Source of the DNA: JAJRRH01 sp047638815
GTDB lineage: Bacteria; Bacteroidota; Bacteroidia; Flavobacteriales_D; JABDKJ01
NCBI GenBank assembly: GCA_047638815.1
Contig: JBLIMR010000003.1
Span: forward strand, 46,905 to 110,904
DNA length: 64,000 nucleotides
Direction: 5' to 3'
In this document: in pieces, positions 37,330 to 46,351 of the stretch
Layout: every line of letters begins with the position of its first letter
Position numbering within the stretch: position 1 is the first letter of the stretch
Program-made: the position numbers and the translations under genes
The notes under the pieces: generated by a model
What the model was told of the DNA's origin: nothing
Databases searched by the model: none
Seen by the model: the letters and a program-made list of their open reading frames with translations, nothing else

Positions 37330-38124
37330 TTAGTTTCTGTTTGAATTAACATTCATGGCAGACAACATGTTGCCATAAACGGTATTCAGTTGTGAAAGGT
37401 TTGCAGATAGATCTTTGATGTTATCCTTGTATTTCAAGGTATCCTCTTCAGAATCCTTAAGGTTAGTCATAACACGTTCGATTCCCGACATTACGTCATC
37501 AGTTGCTTTCATTTTCTCTCTAGTTGACTCAAGTTGTAATTCATACACCTTGTTCAATTCTGTGAGGTTATTAGTCATTCTTGACAATTCTTCTCCTGCG
37601 TTAGCTCCCCCTTCGGCAGATTCAGAAATACCCATAATTAACGTAGCCGCCTGTGAGTATGTATCCGTCAATTCAGTCATTTTCACGGCTGCACCACTTA
37701 AAGAATTAACATAATCATTTGTCGCCACAGAAGCTTCAGTAATTTCTGATAGGTTGCTTGCTTGAGAACTCAATGTTCTAAGTCCATTTCCCAGACTCTC
37801 AATAAGTTCTGGTTCTATTTTTGCTTCCGAAAGCATGGTGTCAAGTTGAGCTGTAACAGATCCTTTTCCATCAATTCGTCCAGCTTCGTTCTGCTCACCT
37901 GTTGCCAACTCTGGGTAAACCAGTGTCCAATCCAACTCTTCATGTAATGGTTCAAAGGCCGAAAAGAAGAAAATCATAGCTTCAGTTCCTAATCCCACAG
38001 TAAGCATTAAACTGGCTCCTGGATAATGTTGAATTTTAAATAATGCTCCTAAAATAACAATGGCTGCCCCTATACCATATAGCTTTGCCATGAAATTTTT
38101 CCATGCTTTTCCTCCTAATTTCAT
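37330..38124 (-). CDS. gldL: T9SS motor subunit GldL
   Basis: 264-residue inner-membrane protein. Two N-terminal transmembrane helices (about 15-30, IGAAIVILGALFKIQHYPGA, and 37-55, LMLTVGLGTEAMIFFFSAFE) carry the family's conserved Glu in GTEAMIF, thought to take part in proton flow. A long cytoplasmic coiled-coil region follows (residues about 90-260). It forms the motor with GldM, encoded 47 nt downstream. Confidence 0.95.
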   Translation of the reverse strand: MKLGGKAWKNFMAKLYGIGAAIVILGALFKIQHYPGASLMLTVGLGTEAMIFFFSAFEPLHEELDWTLVYPELATGEQNEAGRIDGKGSVTAQLDTMLSEAKIEPELIESLGNGLRTLSSQASNLSEITEASVATNDYVNSLSGAAVKMTELTDTYSQAATLIMGISESAEGGANAGEELSRMTNNLTELNKVYELQLESTREKMKATDDVMSGIERVMTNLKDSEEDTLKYKDNIKDLSANLSQLNTVYGNMLSAMNVNSNRN

Positions 38125-38170
38125 AATTTTCCTTGTTTTTATTTAAATTGTTTCTGTTTTGACATTCTTC

Positions 38171-39520
38171 TTAATTCCAATCTTCAGAATTTCCTGTCTT
38201 GCCTCTCCCCAAATAAGACATGACGGATCTAAATCCAATATATGATTTAGCAGTATCCCTATATTCATAAGTTCTTGTTCCTGTTTGAATGTAATATTTA
38301 ACATCTTTCCAGGATCCACCTCTAGTAACCTTTCTCTTAAGTGCTGGTGGATCATTCTTTAATGCATCATAAGTATATTCTGGATTCAAATCGTGTGAAA
38401 AATCATAAACAGACTCATCATAAGCAGTATTTGTCCATTCTGCAACGTTTCCTGACATACAATACAATCCAAAATCATTTGGTTCGTATGAGTTGATCTC
38501 AACGGTATGGAATCCACCATCCTCAATGTAATCCCCTCTCATTGGCTTAAAGTTCGCCAATGGACAACCAAATATATTTCTTGTATACGGTCCACCCCAA
38601 GGATACGGGTTAGATTCTAAGCCTCCTCTCGATGCATATTCCCATTCTGCCTCACTAGGCAGTCTAAATCTTTGAACCATGTCCTGTCCACTAGATTTTA
38701 GATAATTATTCATCAACTGGGTTCTCCAAATATTGAATGCTTTTGCCTGAGCCCAAGTCACACCAACAAGTGGATAATCATCAAATGCTGGATGCCAAAA
38801 ATAAGACTCGGTCATTGGTTCATTAAAAGAATATGTGAAATCACTAATCCATACCAATGTATCAGGATAAACATTTATTTCCTCTCTTATGATATACTTA
38901 GATCTATCAACATGACCTCTAATTGCATTAGTCTGCCCTTTCGAATTTTCATATGAAAGATCCAAATCTCTTCCGGATTTTGAAGCCGCTGCTTTCAAAT
39001 CAATCCAGAAATAAGTATACTTCAGCTTTCTTGTATCTATATTCTTTCTACCATAAAACCTTTCGCCTTCAGATAAGAACATATCAGCAAGCTCTTCACG
39101 CTCTTCTTCACCATCCCACTCTATCCTTTCATCCCAATTAATTAGGGGCGGATCCAGATCTTCACCATAAGCATCTTCTGTAATAAGATGTTCACCAATA
39201 TCTGCATCACCAAGAATAGTATGTGCTATAGAGTCCTTAACCCAATAAACAAACTGACGATATTCGTTATTAGAGATTTCTGTGTCGTCCATATAAAAGG
39301 CCTGAACAGAAACTGTCTTTGTTTTGGCATTATTTGCATACGGCACATCTTGGTCACTAGGACCCATAGAAAAACTACCTGGTGGAATGTAGTTCATACC
39401 ATACGGATTGACTTGATAAAAATCCGATCTAGGACTAACGCCAATCAATTCGCCTCTACCCCCTCCATTGCAACTCGCTAGAAGTGCAAGCATAGAAAAA
39501 CCTAATATAAGCTTTTTCAT
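38171..39520 (-). CDS. gldK: T9SS ring lipoprotein GldK
   Basis: 449-residue outer-membrane lipoprotein with the formylglycine-generating-enzyme (SUMF1) fold. The signal MKKLILGFSMLALLASC ends in a lipobox with Cys17. The fold is seen in YIPPGSFSMGPSDQDVPYAN, FYMDDTEISNNEYRQFVYWV, FRLPSEAEWEYASRGG and the C-terminal VTRGGSWKDVKYYIQTGTR. The ATG at 39520 is chosen because it opens the lipoprotein signal; an upstream start at 39550 adds 10 residues before it. First of gldKLMN, 102 nt after the PorP/SprF gene. Confidence 0.95.
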   Translation of the reverse strand: MKKLILGFSMLALLASCNGGGRGELIGVSPRSDFYQVNPYGMNYIPPGSFSMGPSDQDVPYANNAKTKTVSVQAFYMDDTEISNNEYRQFVYWVKDSIAHTILGDADIGEHLITEDAYGEDLDPPLINWDERIEWDGEEEREELADMFLSEGERFYGRKNIDTRKLKYTYFWIDLKAAASKSGRDLDLSYENSKGQTNAIRGHVDRSKYIIREEINVYPDTLVWISDFTYSFNEPMTESYFWHPAFDDYPLVGVTWAQAKAFNIWRTQLMNNYLKSSGQDMVQRFRLPSEAEWEYASRGGLESNPYPWGGPYTRNIFGCPLANFKPMRGDYIEDGGFHTVEINSYEPNDFGLYCMSGNVAEWTNTAYDESVYDFSHDLNPEYTYDALKNDPPALKRKVTRGGSWKDVKYYIQTGTRTYEYRDTAKSYIGFRSVMSYLGRGKTGNSEDWN

Positions 39521-39622
39521 GCTACTTAATTTTAATTGAATACCTTTCAAACTGTTTATGATTTGTGAATTTCAAAATTTTCCTTATCGTATTTAACGTA
39601 CTTTTTCCTAAAATGTTTCAAT

Positions 39623-40552
39623 TTATAGGAACCGAACGTTTTTATATATCTTTTTAGGTAATGGTTTAAAAAGCTTTTTACAATAGTTCAGCATTATCTC
39701 ATGCGTTCCGCTACTGTGATTTTTTATTTCAGAAGTTGTAAGGTCGTAAGAATAACCAATTTTAATACTATTTCTATTATCTGGGAAGTTATAATTGAAT
39801 CCCGCCATTGGCGAAATAGCATCATCCATTCTGAATGTAAGCCCTAACCAAACCAAATCTTTATATATCCCTCTTACATTGAGGTCAAAGATAGTCGCTG
39901 CACCATCTGACTTTACAAGTATTGCAGGTTCAAGGTCAAAATCAGATGATAAATTATGAGTATATCCTGCCATTAAGTAATAGTGTCTAGCTACAGAATA
40001 GTTCATATCAGTAAGATCTCCTTCCGTCAAATGTGTTGACGAAATCCCCACATACATCTTCGGAGTATAATAGTAAGCACCTAGTGAAACATCAAAAACT
40101 CCTGCTGATCTATTGTTATTCGGAATGGATTCATCACTTTCAATACCATCAAGAGCTATCCAATCTGCATTTATAGCTTTACTAACCATTCCAAGAGAGA
40201 CTCCAAGTCCCAATTTTCCGTTTCCAATATTATCAAAGTGGTATGAACCTGAGCCTCTCACCATAGTATTAGTTTCATTACCTAGTTTATCTGAAATAAG
40301 AGTTAGTCCAACCCCAATATTTGTTCTTGTCAAAGGCATATGAGCATTTAATAATGCTGTGGTTGGAGCTCCATCAAAACCAGTCCATTGCTGACGAAAG
40401 AAGCCAGTGGCACAAATTGCCTGCTTCGATCCTGCAAATCCAGGATTAATTGATAATCGGTCAAAAGTAAAATGTGTAAGCTGTACATCCTGCTGCGCCA
40501 TAAATCCTACACTCATCAACAGTGTTACAATTACAAAAAAGCCTTTTTTCAT
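39623..40552 (-). CDS. PorP/SprF-family T9SS outer-membrane protein
   Basis: 309 residues from the ATG at 40552, which opens a signal peptide (MKKGFFVIVTLLMSVGFMAQ). The mature protein starts with DVQLTHFTFDRLSINPGFAG and FRQQWTGFDGAPTTALLNAH, the hallmark of the PorP/SprF family. A beta-barrel follows, with strands such as LGLGVSLGMVSKAI and NSIKIGYSYDLTTS. Members are outer-membrane proteins needed by the T9SS, or used to hold secreted adhesins at the surface. This copy heads the gldKLMN block, so it is probably the core PorP rather than an adhesin-linked paralogue. Confidence 0.92.
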   Translation of the reverse strand: MKKGFFVIVTLLMSVGFMAQQDVQLTHFTFDRLSINPGFAGSKQAICATGFFRQQWTGFDGAPTTALLNAHMPLTRTNIGVGLTLISDKLGNETNTMVRGSGSYHFDNIGNGKLGLGVSLGMVSKAINADWIALDGIESDESIPNNNRSAGVFDVSLGAYYYTPKMYVGISSTHLTEGDLTDMNYSVARHYYLMAGYTHNLSSDFDLEPAILVKSDGAATIFDLNVRGIYKDLVWLGLTFRMDDAISPMAGFNYNFPDNRNSIKIGYSYDLTTSEIKNHSSGTHEIMLNYCKKLFKPLPKKIYKNVRFL

Positions 40553-40875
40553 GCGGGTATTTTTAATGGTTTTATTGGTAAGTTTCGTCAAAATTTCACG
40601 CTAAGGTAAAAAAAATTACATAAGATAAAAATATATTTGAGTCAATTGATTAACGCAATAATGTCCAATAGTTTGAATCACAAAAAGGCTGGAGTTCCTG
40701 TACCCCCATATACTACTGCAGATTCAGGTGTTCTTTTCTTGATAAAACACACTCTTATTTTTCAACATTCACGAGTGAAATTCGGGTCGTTTTCTTAACA
40801 ACTAAATCTCAATAATTTGAGAAAGTCACTTGAATGATGGACGTGTGAATCACTCTCTCCATCTTTTTGAAAAAT
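40553..40875. other. Intergenic region upstream of the T9SS block
   Basis: 323 nt with no gene. On the minus strand it should contain the promoter of the sprF/porP-gldKLMN block; TTG followed after about 17 nt by TATCTTAT (near 40619-40650), or TACCTTAG near 40600, are imperfect -7 candidates. The part near 40801-40830 holds only a weak CTCAAtaaTTTGAG hairpin. Confidence 0.5.
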
Positions 40876-42048
40876 CTAGCTTAACTTGTTGAATGTCAAT
40901 ACCCAGCGGTCAGGAACCTCTCCTTTACTTGCCTCTTCATAATCCACATAAGAACATGGAATTAATTCTTTTCTTTGAAAACGATTATCCGGTGAAGTTG
41001 GATACGGAACTTCCATCCACCACCTATCCGTTTGTTTGCTCTTATAAAAAACAATTTCATGGTCCTTTTCTATGGGCACCAAATACTTTGTAAATCGGCT
41101 TTTATCATACAAGAAATTATCACTTTTTCTTGCTCTAAAACCATCGATAAAATGCCATATCATTTGCCCTATTAAATGAGCAGATTGAGAGAGATCATCG
41201 AGCATGGGATTGTATCCGAAAAACCCAACCATGGAAATCTTATCACTCATGCCAGCATAAAGCGACAATTGGCAAGCATCTTCTGCACTTAGTCCATTGA
41301 TTTGAGCTTCTTCATGAGCCGGGAAATCACTTTTTCTAATTGAAGACAAATCGAAGCTTAGCATATCAGCTCCACGCAAAACTGGCTCCATTTGGTCTAT
41401 TTTACCTCTTACCGCACCAAGTCTGTGAAGATCAAAATTCATTTTCTCAAGCATTCCTCTTATCTCAGGATTAACAAGATACGTCTGATAACCTATATTG
41501 CTATAGTTGAATAGATAGTTGGGATCGTCCAGTATTATCTTACTAAGAAAATTTTTACTATTGAGTTCATCCTCCGCTTCGCCAATATCAAAGGTTGCAT
41601 CGACAACCGCAAGATTCATCATTCTCTCCAGATGAGCAAAAGCGCGATACATACCGTATGTAAGATGTTGTGCTCCACCAATAACTACGGGAACAGTATT
41701 GTGATCAATAAGATATTGGCATACTGACTCAAGTGCAAACTGCGAATCCGATAGAGTATGTCCGGGCAAAATATTTCCCAAATCAATAATTTTTATTGAA
41801 GGCCTATCCATGTATAACTTGAACAATGCCTCTCGTATCGGCTCTACACCTTCGGAACATGCAACGTTGCTATCATCTCCCCTACTTTCCTGCATGCCAA
41901 CTATAGCGACAGAGTATTCTTTGAGATCCGGAAACTCAGAACCATCATAAATTTCTATACAATCTGCTAGCGTACCAGAGAGATTGAACTTATCCAGACC
42001 ACGTATGGCCTCTGACGGATTAAGAAAGATGGAAATATCGTCTGTCAT
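40876..42048 (-). CDS. Arginase-fold (ureohydrolase-like) protein with degenerate metal sites
   Basis: 390 residues of the ureohydrolase superfamily (arginase/agmatinase/formiminoglutamase). The fold motifs can be followed but the manganese ligands are damaged. GGxHS appears as IGGAQHLTYG (about 121-130), DAHxD as VDATFDIGE (about 147, His replaced by Thr), and SxDxDxxDP as SFDLSSIRKSDFP (about 230, second Asp replaced). It is therefore unlikely to be a normal binuclear-metal hydrolase. Homologues sit next to topA and the T9SS genes in many Bacteroidota and are usually annotated formimidoylglutamase. The ATG at 42048 is 7 nt after the topA stop; the frame is open further back only because it overlaps topA's lysine-rich tail. 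Confidence 0.78.
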   Translation of the reverse strand: MTDDISIFLNPSEAIRGLDKFNLSGTLADCIEIYDGSEFPDLKEYSVAIVGMQESRGDDSNVACSEGVEPIREALFKLYMDRPSIKIIDLGNILPGHTLSDSQFALESVCQYLIDHNTVPVVIGGAQHLTYGMYRAFAHLERMMNLAVVDATFDIGEAEDELNSKNFLSKIILDDPNYLFNYSNIGYQTYLVNPEIRGMLEKMNFDLHRLGAVRGKIDQMEPVLRGADMLSFDLSSIRKSDFPAHEEAQINGLSAEDACQLSLYAGMSDKISMVGFFGYNPMLDDLSQSAHLIGQMIWHFIDGFRARKSDNFLYDKSRFTKYLVPIEKDHEIVFYKSKQTDRWWMEVPYPTSPDNRFQRKELIPCSYVDYEEASKGEVPDRWVLTFNKLS

Positions 42049-42055
42049 GTGACAG

Positions 42056-44470
42056 TTACTTTTTTGTTGTCTTTTTCGCAGCTGGCTTTTTCTTAGCCGC
42101 AGCTTTCTTCTTTGCTGGTGCTTTTTTCTTTGTGGCTTTCTTTGCTGTAGTTTTTTTGGTCGCGGCCGCTTTAGAGCCTCTTCCTTTTTTTTCTGGTGCA
42201 TTCGCTGCCAACTCCAAACATTCTTCCAAAGTTAATGAAGCAGGTTCTTTATCCTTCGGTATTCTTACATTTTTTTTACCCGCCTTAATATACGGTCCAT
42301 ATCGTCCTTTTAAAACTTGAATATCTTCATTTTCTGGGAAAACCTTAATATACTTCTCTTTTTCTGCTTTTTTCTTTGCCTCTATAAGCACCGCAGCCTG
42401 ATCCATAGTAATATTGTATGGCGTAAACTCTGCATCTTTAGGAATAGAGCAAAACAACTTTCCGAATCGCACATAAGGTCCAAATCTACCGATTGCAGCT
42501 GCAACATCTACTCCATCATACGTACCCAAATCTCTAGGGAGCTGAAAAAGAATCATGGCTTCATCAAAAGTTATTGTAGCGATACTTTGCTCTTTTAATA
42601 ATGAAGCAAATCTCGGTTTATCTTCATCCTCTACAGATCCAATTTGAATCATTGCCCCAAATCGTCCGATTCTAGCAACCACATCCTTACCACTTTTAGG
42701 GTCTTTCCCCAGGATTCTTTCTCCACGTGCTTTGTCTGCATGCTCTAACGTATGTTCAATCTGATTGTGGAAAGGACCATAGAAATCCTCTATCATTTTG
42801 TTCCACTTCAATTGCCCATCAGCTATATCATCAAATTGCTTTTCAACTGAAGCAGTGAAATCATAACTCAATATTTTCTCGAAGTTAGCCACTAAGAAAT
42901 CATTTACCACTACGCCCATGTCCTCTGGAAACAGTTTGTTTTTCTCATGACCAGTCACTTCACTTTTCTTCCCAATATTTACGTTTGCACCTTCTAATTT
43001 GATTAGAACGTAATCAATAGGGGTTCCCTCTCTAGTTTCCTTCTCAACATATCCCCTTCTTTGAATTGTTCCGATCGTTGGAGCATATGTAGACGGTCTT
43101 CCAATACCCAGTTCCTCCAGCCTTCTCACTAAGGTTGCCTCTGAATATCTCGGTGGGTGCTTAGTGAATCTTTGCAAAGCTTCGATACCTCTAACTTCCA
43201 ATTTCTCACCAACATTCATTTTTGGTAGCAAGCCTGAATCCTCAACTTCCTCATCCTCGTCTTTTGAAACTATATATAATTTCAAAAATCCATCAAATTT
43301 TATAACCTCACCTGTTGCGATAAAATTTTCTTTTCTTGTTGATATTGAAATTGTCGCAGTCGTTTTTTCCAACTCTGCATCAGCCATTTGAGAAGCTACT
43401 GCTCTCTTCCATATAAGTTCGTATAACTTGTTGTTACGATCATCACCAAGCGTTTTGACCATCATATTCGTTGGTCTAATCGCCTCATGGGCCTCTTGTG
43501 CTCCCTTATTTTTGGTAATGAAGTCTCTTGTCTTCGAATATTCAGGACCAAAATTGTGTTCAATGGATTCTTTTGCAGCATCCTTTGCCGTCTTACTCAG
43601 ATTCACAGAATCTGTTCTCATATATGTAATGTGCCCAGCCTCATAAAGCTTTTGCGCAGCTTGCATTGTTTGCCCTACCGCGTAACCCAACTTTCTAGAG
43701 GCCTCCTGTTGTAATGTAGATGTTGTAAAAGGAGCCGAAGGACTCTTTTTCCCAGGTTTTACTTGCAAATCAGTTATGTTAAAATCTGCACCTTTACACT
43801 CCGTTAAGAATGTTTCAGCCTCAGCTTGGCTTTTAAACTTACTTTGTAAAACTGCCTTGAATGGATTACCATTAATGAGGAAGTTTGCAACCACTCTAAA
43901 AGACTCAGTCGCTTTAAATTTTTCTATTTCTCTTTCTCTTTCAACGATAATTCTCACAGCCACAGACTGCACTCTACCTGCCGACAATGAAGGCTTAACC
44001 TTCTTCCATAATACTGGTGAAAGCTCAAATCCTACCAATCTATCCAGAATACGCCTTGCTTGTTGAGCATTGACGAGATCTCTATCTATCGTTCTCGGAT
44101 TTTGAATAGCTTTTAGAACAGCGTTCTTAGTTATCTCGTTAAAAGTTATTCTCTTGGTATTTTCCTCAGTTAGTCCAAGTGACTGCTCCAGGTGCCATGA
44201 AATAGCCTCTCCTTCCCGATCCTCATCCGTTGCTAGCCATACCATTTCAGCTTTTTTCGATAATTTCAAGAGTTCATCGATAACCTTCTTCTTATCTTCT
44301 GAAATTTCATATGTAGGCTCAAATCCATTTTCAACATCAACAGAAAGTGCCTTGCTTTTGAGGTCTCTAACATGACCAAAGCTTGATTTCACAGTGAAAT
44401 CTTTTCCTAAGTATTTCTCAATGGTTTTTGCCTTTGCAGGTGACTCAACGATAACAAGATTTTTAGCCAT
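42056..44470 (-). CDS. topA: DNA topoisomerase I
   Basis: 804-residue type IA topoisomerase relaxing negative supercoils. The toprim domain begins KNLVIVESPAKAKTIEKYLG and contains WLATDEDREGEAISWHL. The catalytic tyrosine is in HITYMRTDSVNLS. C-terminal repeats without cysteines (GRFGPYVRFGKLFCSIP, GRYGPYIKAGKKNVRIPKD) replace the zinc fingers of E. coli TopA. The last ~44 residues are an Ala/Lys/Thr-rich, histone H1-like tail that probably improves DNA binding. The ATG at 44470 gives the standard MAKNLVIVESPAK start; an open extension to 44578 is non-homologous. The arginase-fold gene follows after 7 nt. Confidence 0.97.
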   Translation of the reverse strand: MAKNLVIVESPAKAKTIEKYLGKDFTVKSSFGHVRDLKSKALSVDVENGFEPTYEISEDKKKVIDELLKLSKKAEMVWLATDEDREGEAISWHLEQSLGLTEENTKRITFNEITKNAVLKAIQNPRTIDRDLVNAQQARRILDRLVGFELSPVLWKKVKPSLSAGRVQSVAVRIIVEREREIEKFKATESFRVVANFLINGNPFKAVLQSKFKSQAEAETFLTECKGADFNITDLQVKPGKKSPSAPFTTSTLQQEASRKLGYAVGQTMQAAQKLYEAGHITYMRTDSVNLSKTAKDAAKESIEHNFGPEYSKTRDFITKNKGAQEAHEAIRPTNMMVKTLGDDRNNKLYELIWKRAVASQMADAELEKTTATISISTRKENFIATGEVIKFDGFLKLYIVSKDEDEEVEDSGLLPKMNVGEKLEVRGIEALQRFTKHPPRYSEATLVRRLEELGIGRPSTYAPTIGTIQRRGYVEKETREGTPIDYVLIKLEGANVNIGKKSEVTGHEKNKLFPEDMGVVVNDFLVANFEKILSYDFTASVEKQFDDIADGQLKWNKMIEDFYGPFHNQIEHTLEHADKARGERILGKDPKSGKDVVARIGRFGAMIQIGSVEDEDKPRFASLLKEQSIATITFDEAMILFQLPRDLGTYDGVDVAAAIGRFGPYVRFGKLFCSIPKDAEFTPYNITMDQAAVLIEAKKKAEKEKYIKVFPENEDIQVLKGRYGPYIKAGKKNVRIPKDKEPASLTLEECLELAANAPEKKGRGSKAAATKKTTAKKATKKKAPAKKKAAAKKKPAAKKTTKK

Positions 44471-44899
44471 ACTATATATATAAAAGAAAGTCTGCGAATT
44501 TAGAACTAAATCCGTAGCTCGGAAAACAATATTTTTAGAAACTAAGAATGTAATGTGGATGGAGCAGTCTCGATGCATCTATAGGCCTTACACCCCAAAC
44601 TGCTCAATACCCTGTTTTTAAACTATTTAAAGTGCTGTTTACACAACCTTACATGTCTAAGAACTTAGATGTCAATCATTATGTTCATTCGTACATATTT
44701 TGTCCACCAAATGAAAACTAAGGGCTTTGTTAGGCCGAAATAAACACAGAATCTTGACCTCTAGCATAAGAAATTCCAACTTATTATGGTCCTAAAAGCG
44801 GTCGAGATGAAGGCCTAGGTCCAATGAAATTAAATCTCAACTGACACTTTGTCATAGACGAAAATTAACTAAATTTGCTGCTCGAAAAAATATTAGATT
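44471..44899. other. Divergent control region topA / miaB
   Basis: 429 nt without a recognisable gene or structured RNA. It contains a small interrupted inverted repeat (ACATGTCTAAG near 44651 with CTTAGATGT near 44665) and, at its right end, the miaB promoter. A -7-like TAAATTCG lies on the minus strand about 25 nt before topA. Confidence 0.5.
44848..44877 (+). promoter_or_regulatory. Promoter of the miaB operon (TTTG / TAAATTTG)
   Basis: TTTG at 44848-44851, an 18-nt spacer and TAAATTTG at 44870-44877 match the Bacteroidota promoter pattern, 22 nt before the GTG start. Confidence 0.7.
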
Positions 44900-46345
44900 G
44901 TGAAGTATAAAGAGGGTTTAGTAGGAAAGGAAATACTTGAGGATAGACAGGGTGAGGCCATGCTTTTGACGGAAGATTCTAGTGGAACAGGCAAAAAGCT
45001 TTTTTTAGAAAGTTATGGCTGCCAAATGAATTTCTCTGATAGTGAGTTGGTTGCAACTATTATGTCAAAGGAAGGATATACAACAACTAGAGATGCTAGT
45101 GAGGCTGACGTAGTTCTAATTAACACTTGTGCAATACGAGAAAATGCAGAGCAGCGGGTAAGAAACCGAATTGTGCAGTACAATAGAATGAAAAAAGAAC
45201 GTCCTGCACTTATTATAGGGATGTTGGGGTGCATGGCTGAGCGACTGAAAGAGAAGCTATTAGAGGAAGAGAAACTTCTTGACATAGTTGTTGGACCAGA
45301 TGCATATCGTGATTTGCCAAATCTTGTTGAACAAGCAGGTTCGGGACAAAAAGCTGTGAATGTTCTTTTATCTAGAGAAGAAACCTATGCTGACATCAAT
45401 CCAATAAGACTGAATAGCAATGGTGTGACCGCTTACATATCTATTATGAGAGGTTGTGACAATATGTGCTCTTTTTGTGTAGTTCCTTTTACACGGGGTA
45501 GAGAAAGAAGTCGAGATCCGAAATCAATTGTACATGAGGCGAAATATCTTTTTGAGCAAGGCTATCGAGAAGTGACATTATTGGGTCAAAATGTTGATTC
45601 CTACAGGTGGAATGTCAATAGAAAAAAAGAAATTATCAATGAGGAGGAAGAAACGGTCAATTTCGCTCAACTGCTCATCAAGGTGGCTGAAGTTAATACT
45701 AGGCTGAGGGTTAGATTTTCAACTTCACACCCTAAGGATATGACGGATGACGTCTTACATGCCATCAATGATCATGAGAATATATGCAACTATATACACC
45801 TACCAGTACAGTCGGGAAATAGTGAAATACTGAAAAAGATGAATAGGGGCTATACACGCGAATGGTATATGTCAAGAATCGAAAGCATCAAGAAAATCAT
45901 TCCTGATTGCGCAATATCAACGGATATTATATCAGGATTTTGTGGAGAAACTGATGAACAACATGAGGATACATTAAGCTTAATGAAGTGGGTTAAATAT
46001 GATTCATCCTATATGTTTTTGTATAGTGAAAGACCTAGGACTTTAGCGCAAAGAAAATATGAGGATGATATTCCTCAGGATGTAAAACAGAAACGTCATG
46101 GCGCTGTTGTGGAGTTACAAAAAATTTACTCAAGCTTTCATACTGAAAAATGTATGGGGCAAACTCATGAAATATTAATCGAAGGAATATCAAAGAAATC
46201 AAGTGATGAATTGTTTGGGAGAAATTCTCAAAACTTAGTATTCATTTTACCCAAAGGAGATCTCAAACCTGGTGATTATGTAATGGCGGAAGCTGTGTCT
46301 TGCAGCACACATACGGTGAGAGCTAAACTTGTAAAAAAAATATAA
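44900..46345 (+). CDS. miaB: tRNA-2-methylthio-N6-dimethylallyladenosine synthase MiaB
   Basis: 481-residue radical-SAM methylthiotransferase that modifies A37 of tRNAs reading UNN codons. The N-terminal UPF0004 domain has its cluster cysteines at Cys41 (ESYGCQMNFSDSE), Cys77 (NTCAIRENAEQRV) and Cys111 (GMLGCMAERL). The radical-SAM triad is Cys186, Cys190 and Cys193 in RGCDNMCSFCVVPFTRGRER. A TRAM domain closes the C-terminus. The start is GTG; an ATG 20 codons in is also possible. It heads a five-gene operon with a sigma-54 activator, lptE, a TPR-like protein and secG. Confidence 0.96.
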   Translation: MKYKEGLVGKEILEDRQGEAMLLTEDSSGTGKKLFLESYGCQMNFSDSELVATIMSKEGYTTTRDASEADVVLINTCAIRENAEQRVRNRIVQYNRMKKERPALIIGMLGCMAERLKEKLLEEEKLLDIVVGPDAYRDLPNLVEQAGSGQKAVNVLLSREETYADINPIRLNSNGVTAYISIMRGCDNMCSFCVVPFTRGRERSRDPKSIVHEAKYLFEQGYREVTLLGQNVDSYRWNVNRKKEIINEEEETVNFAQLLIKVAEVNTRLRVRFSTSHPKDMTDDVLHAINDHENICNYIHLPVQSGNSEILKKMNRGYTREWYMSRIESIKKIIPDCAISTDIISGFCGETDEQHEDTLSLMKWVKYDSSYMFLYSERPRTLAQRKYEDDIPQDVKQKRHGAVVELQKIYSSFHTEKCMGQTHEILIEGISKKSSDELFGRNSQNLVFILPKGDLKPGDYVMAEAVSCSTHTVRAKLVKKI

Positions 46346-46351
46346 ATAAAA

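Noticed and set aside
42049..42201. 51-codon extension of the arginase-fold gene
   Set aside because: It overlaps the lysine-rich end of topA in another frame and is a low-complexity Arg/Lys/Gln shadow.
44471..44899. Structured RNA or tRNA between topA and miaB
   Set aside because: No cloverleaf or known RNA consensus found; only a weak interrupted inverted repeat.
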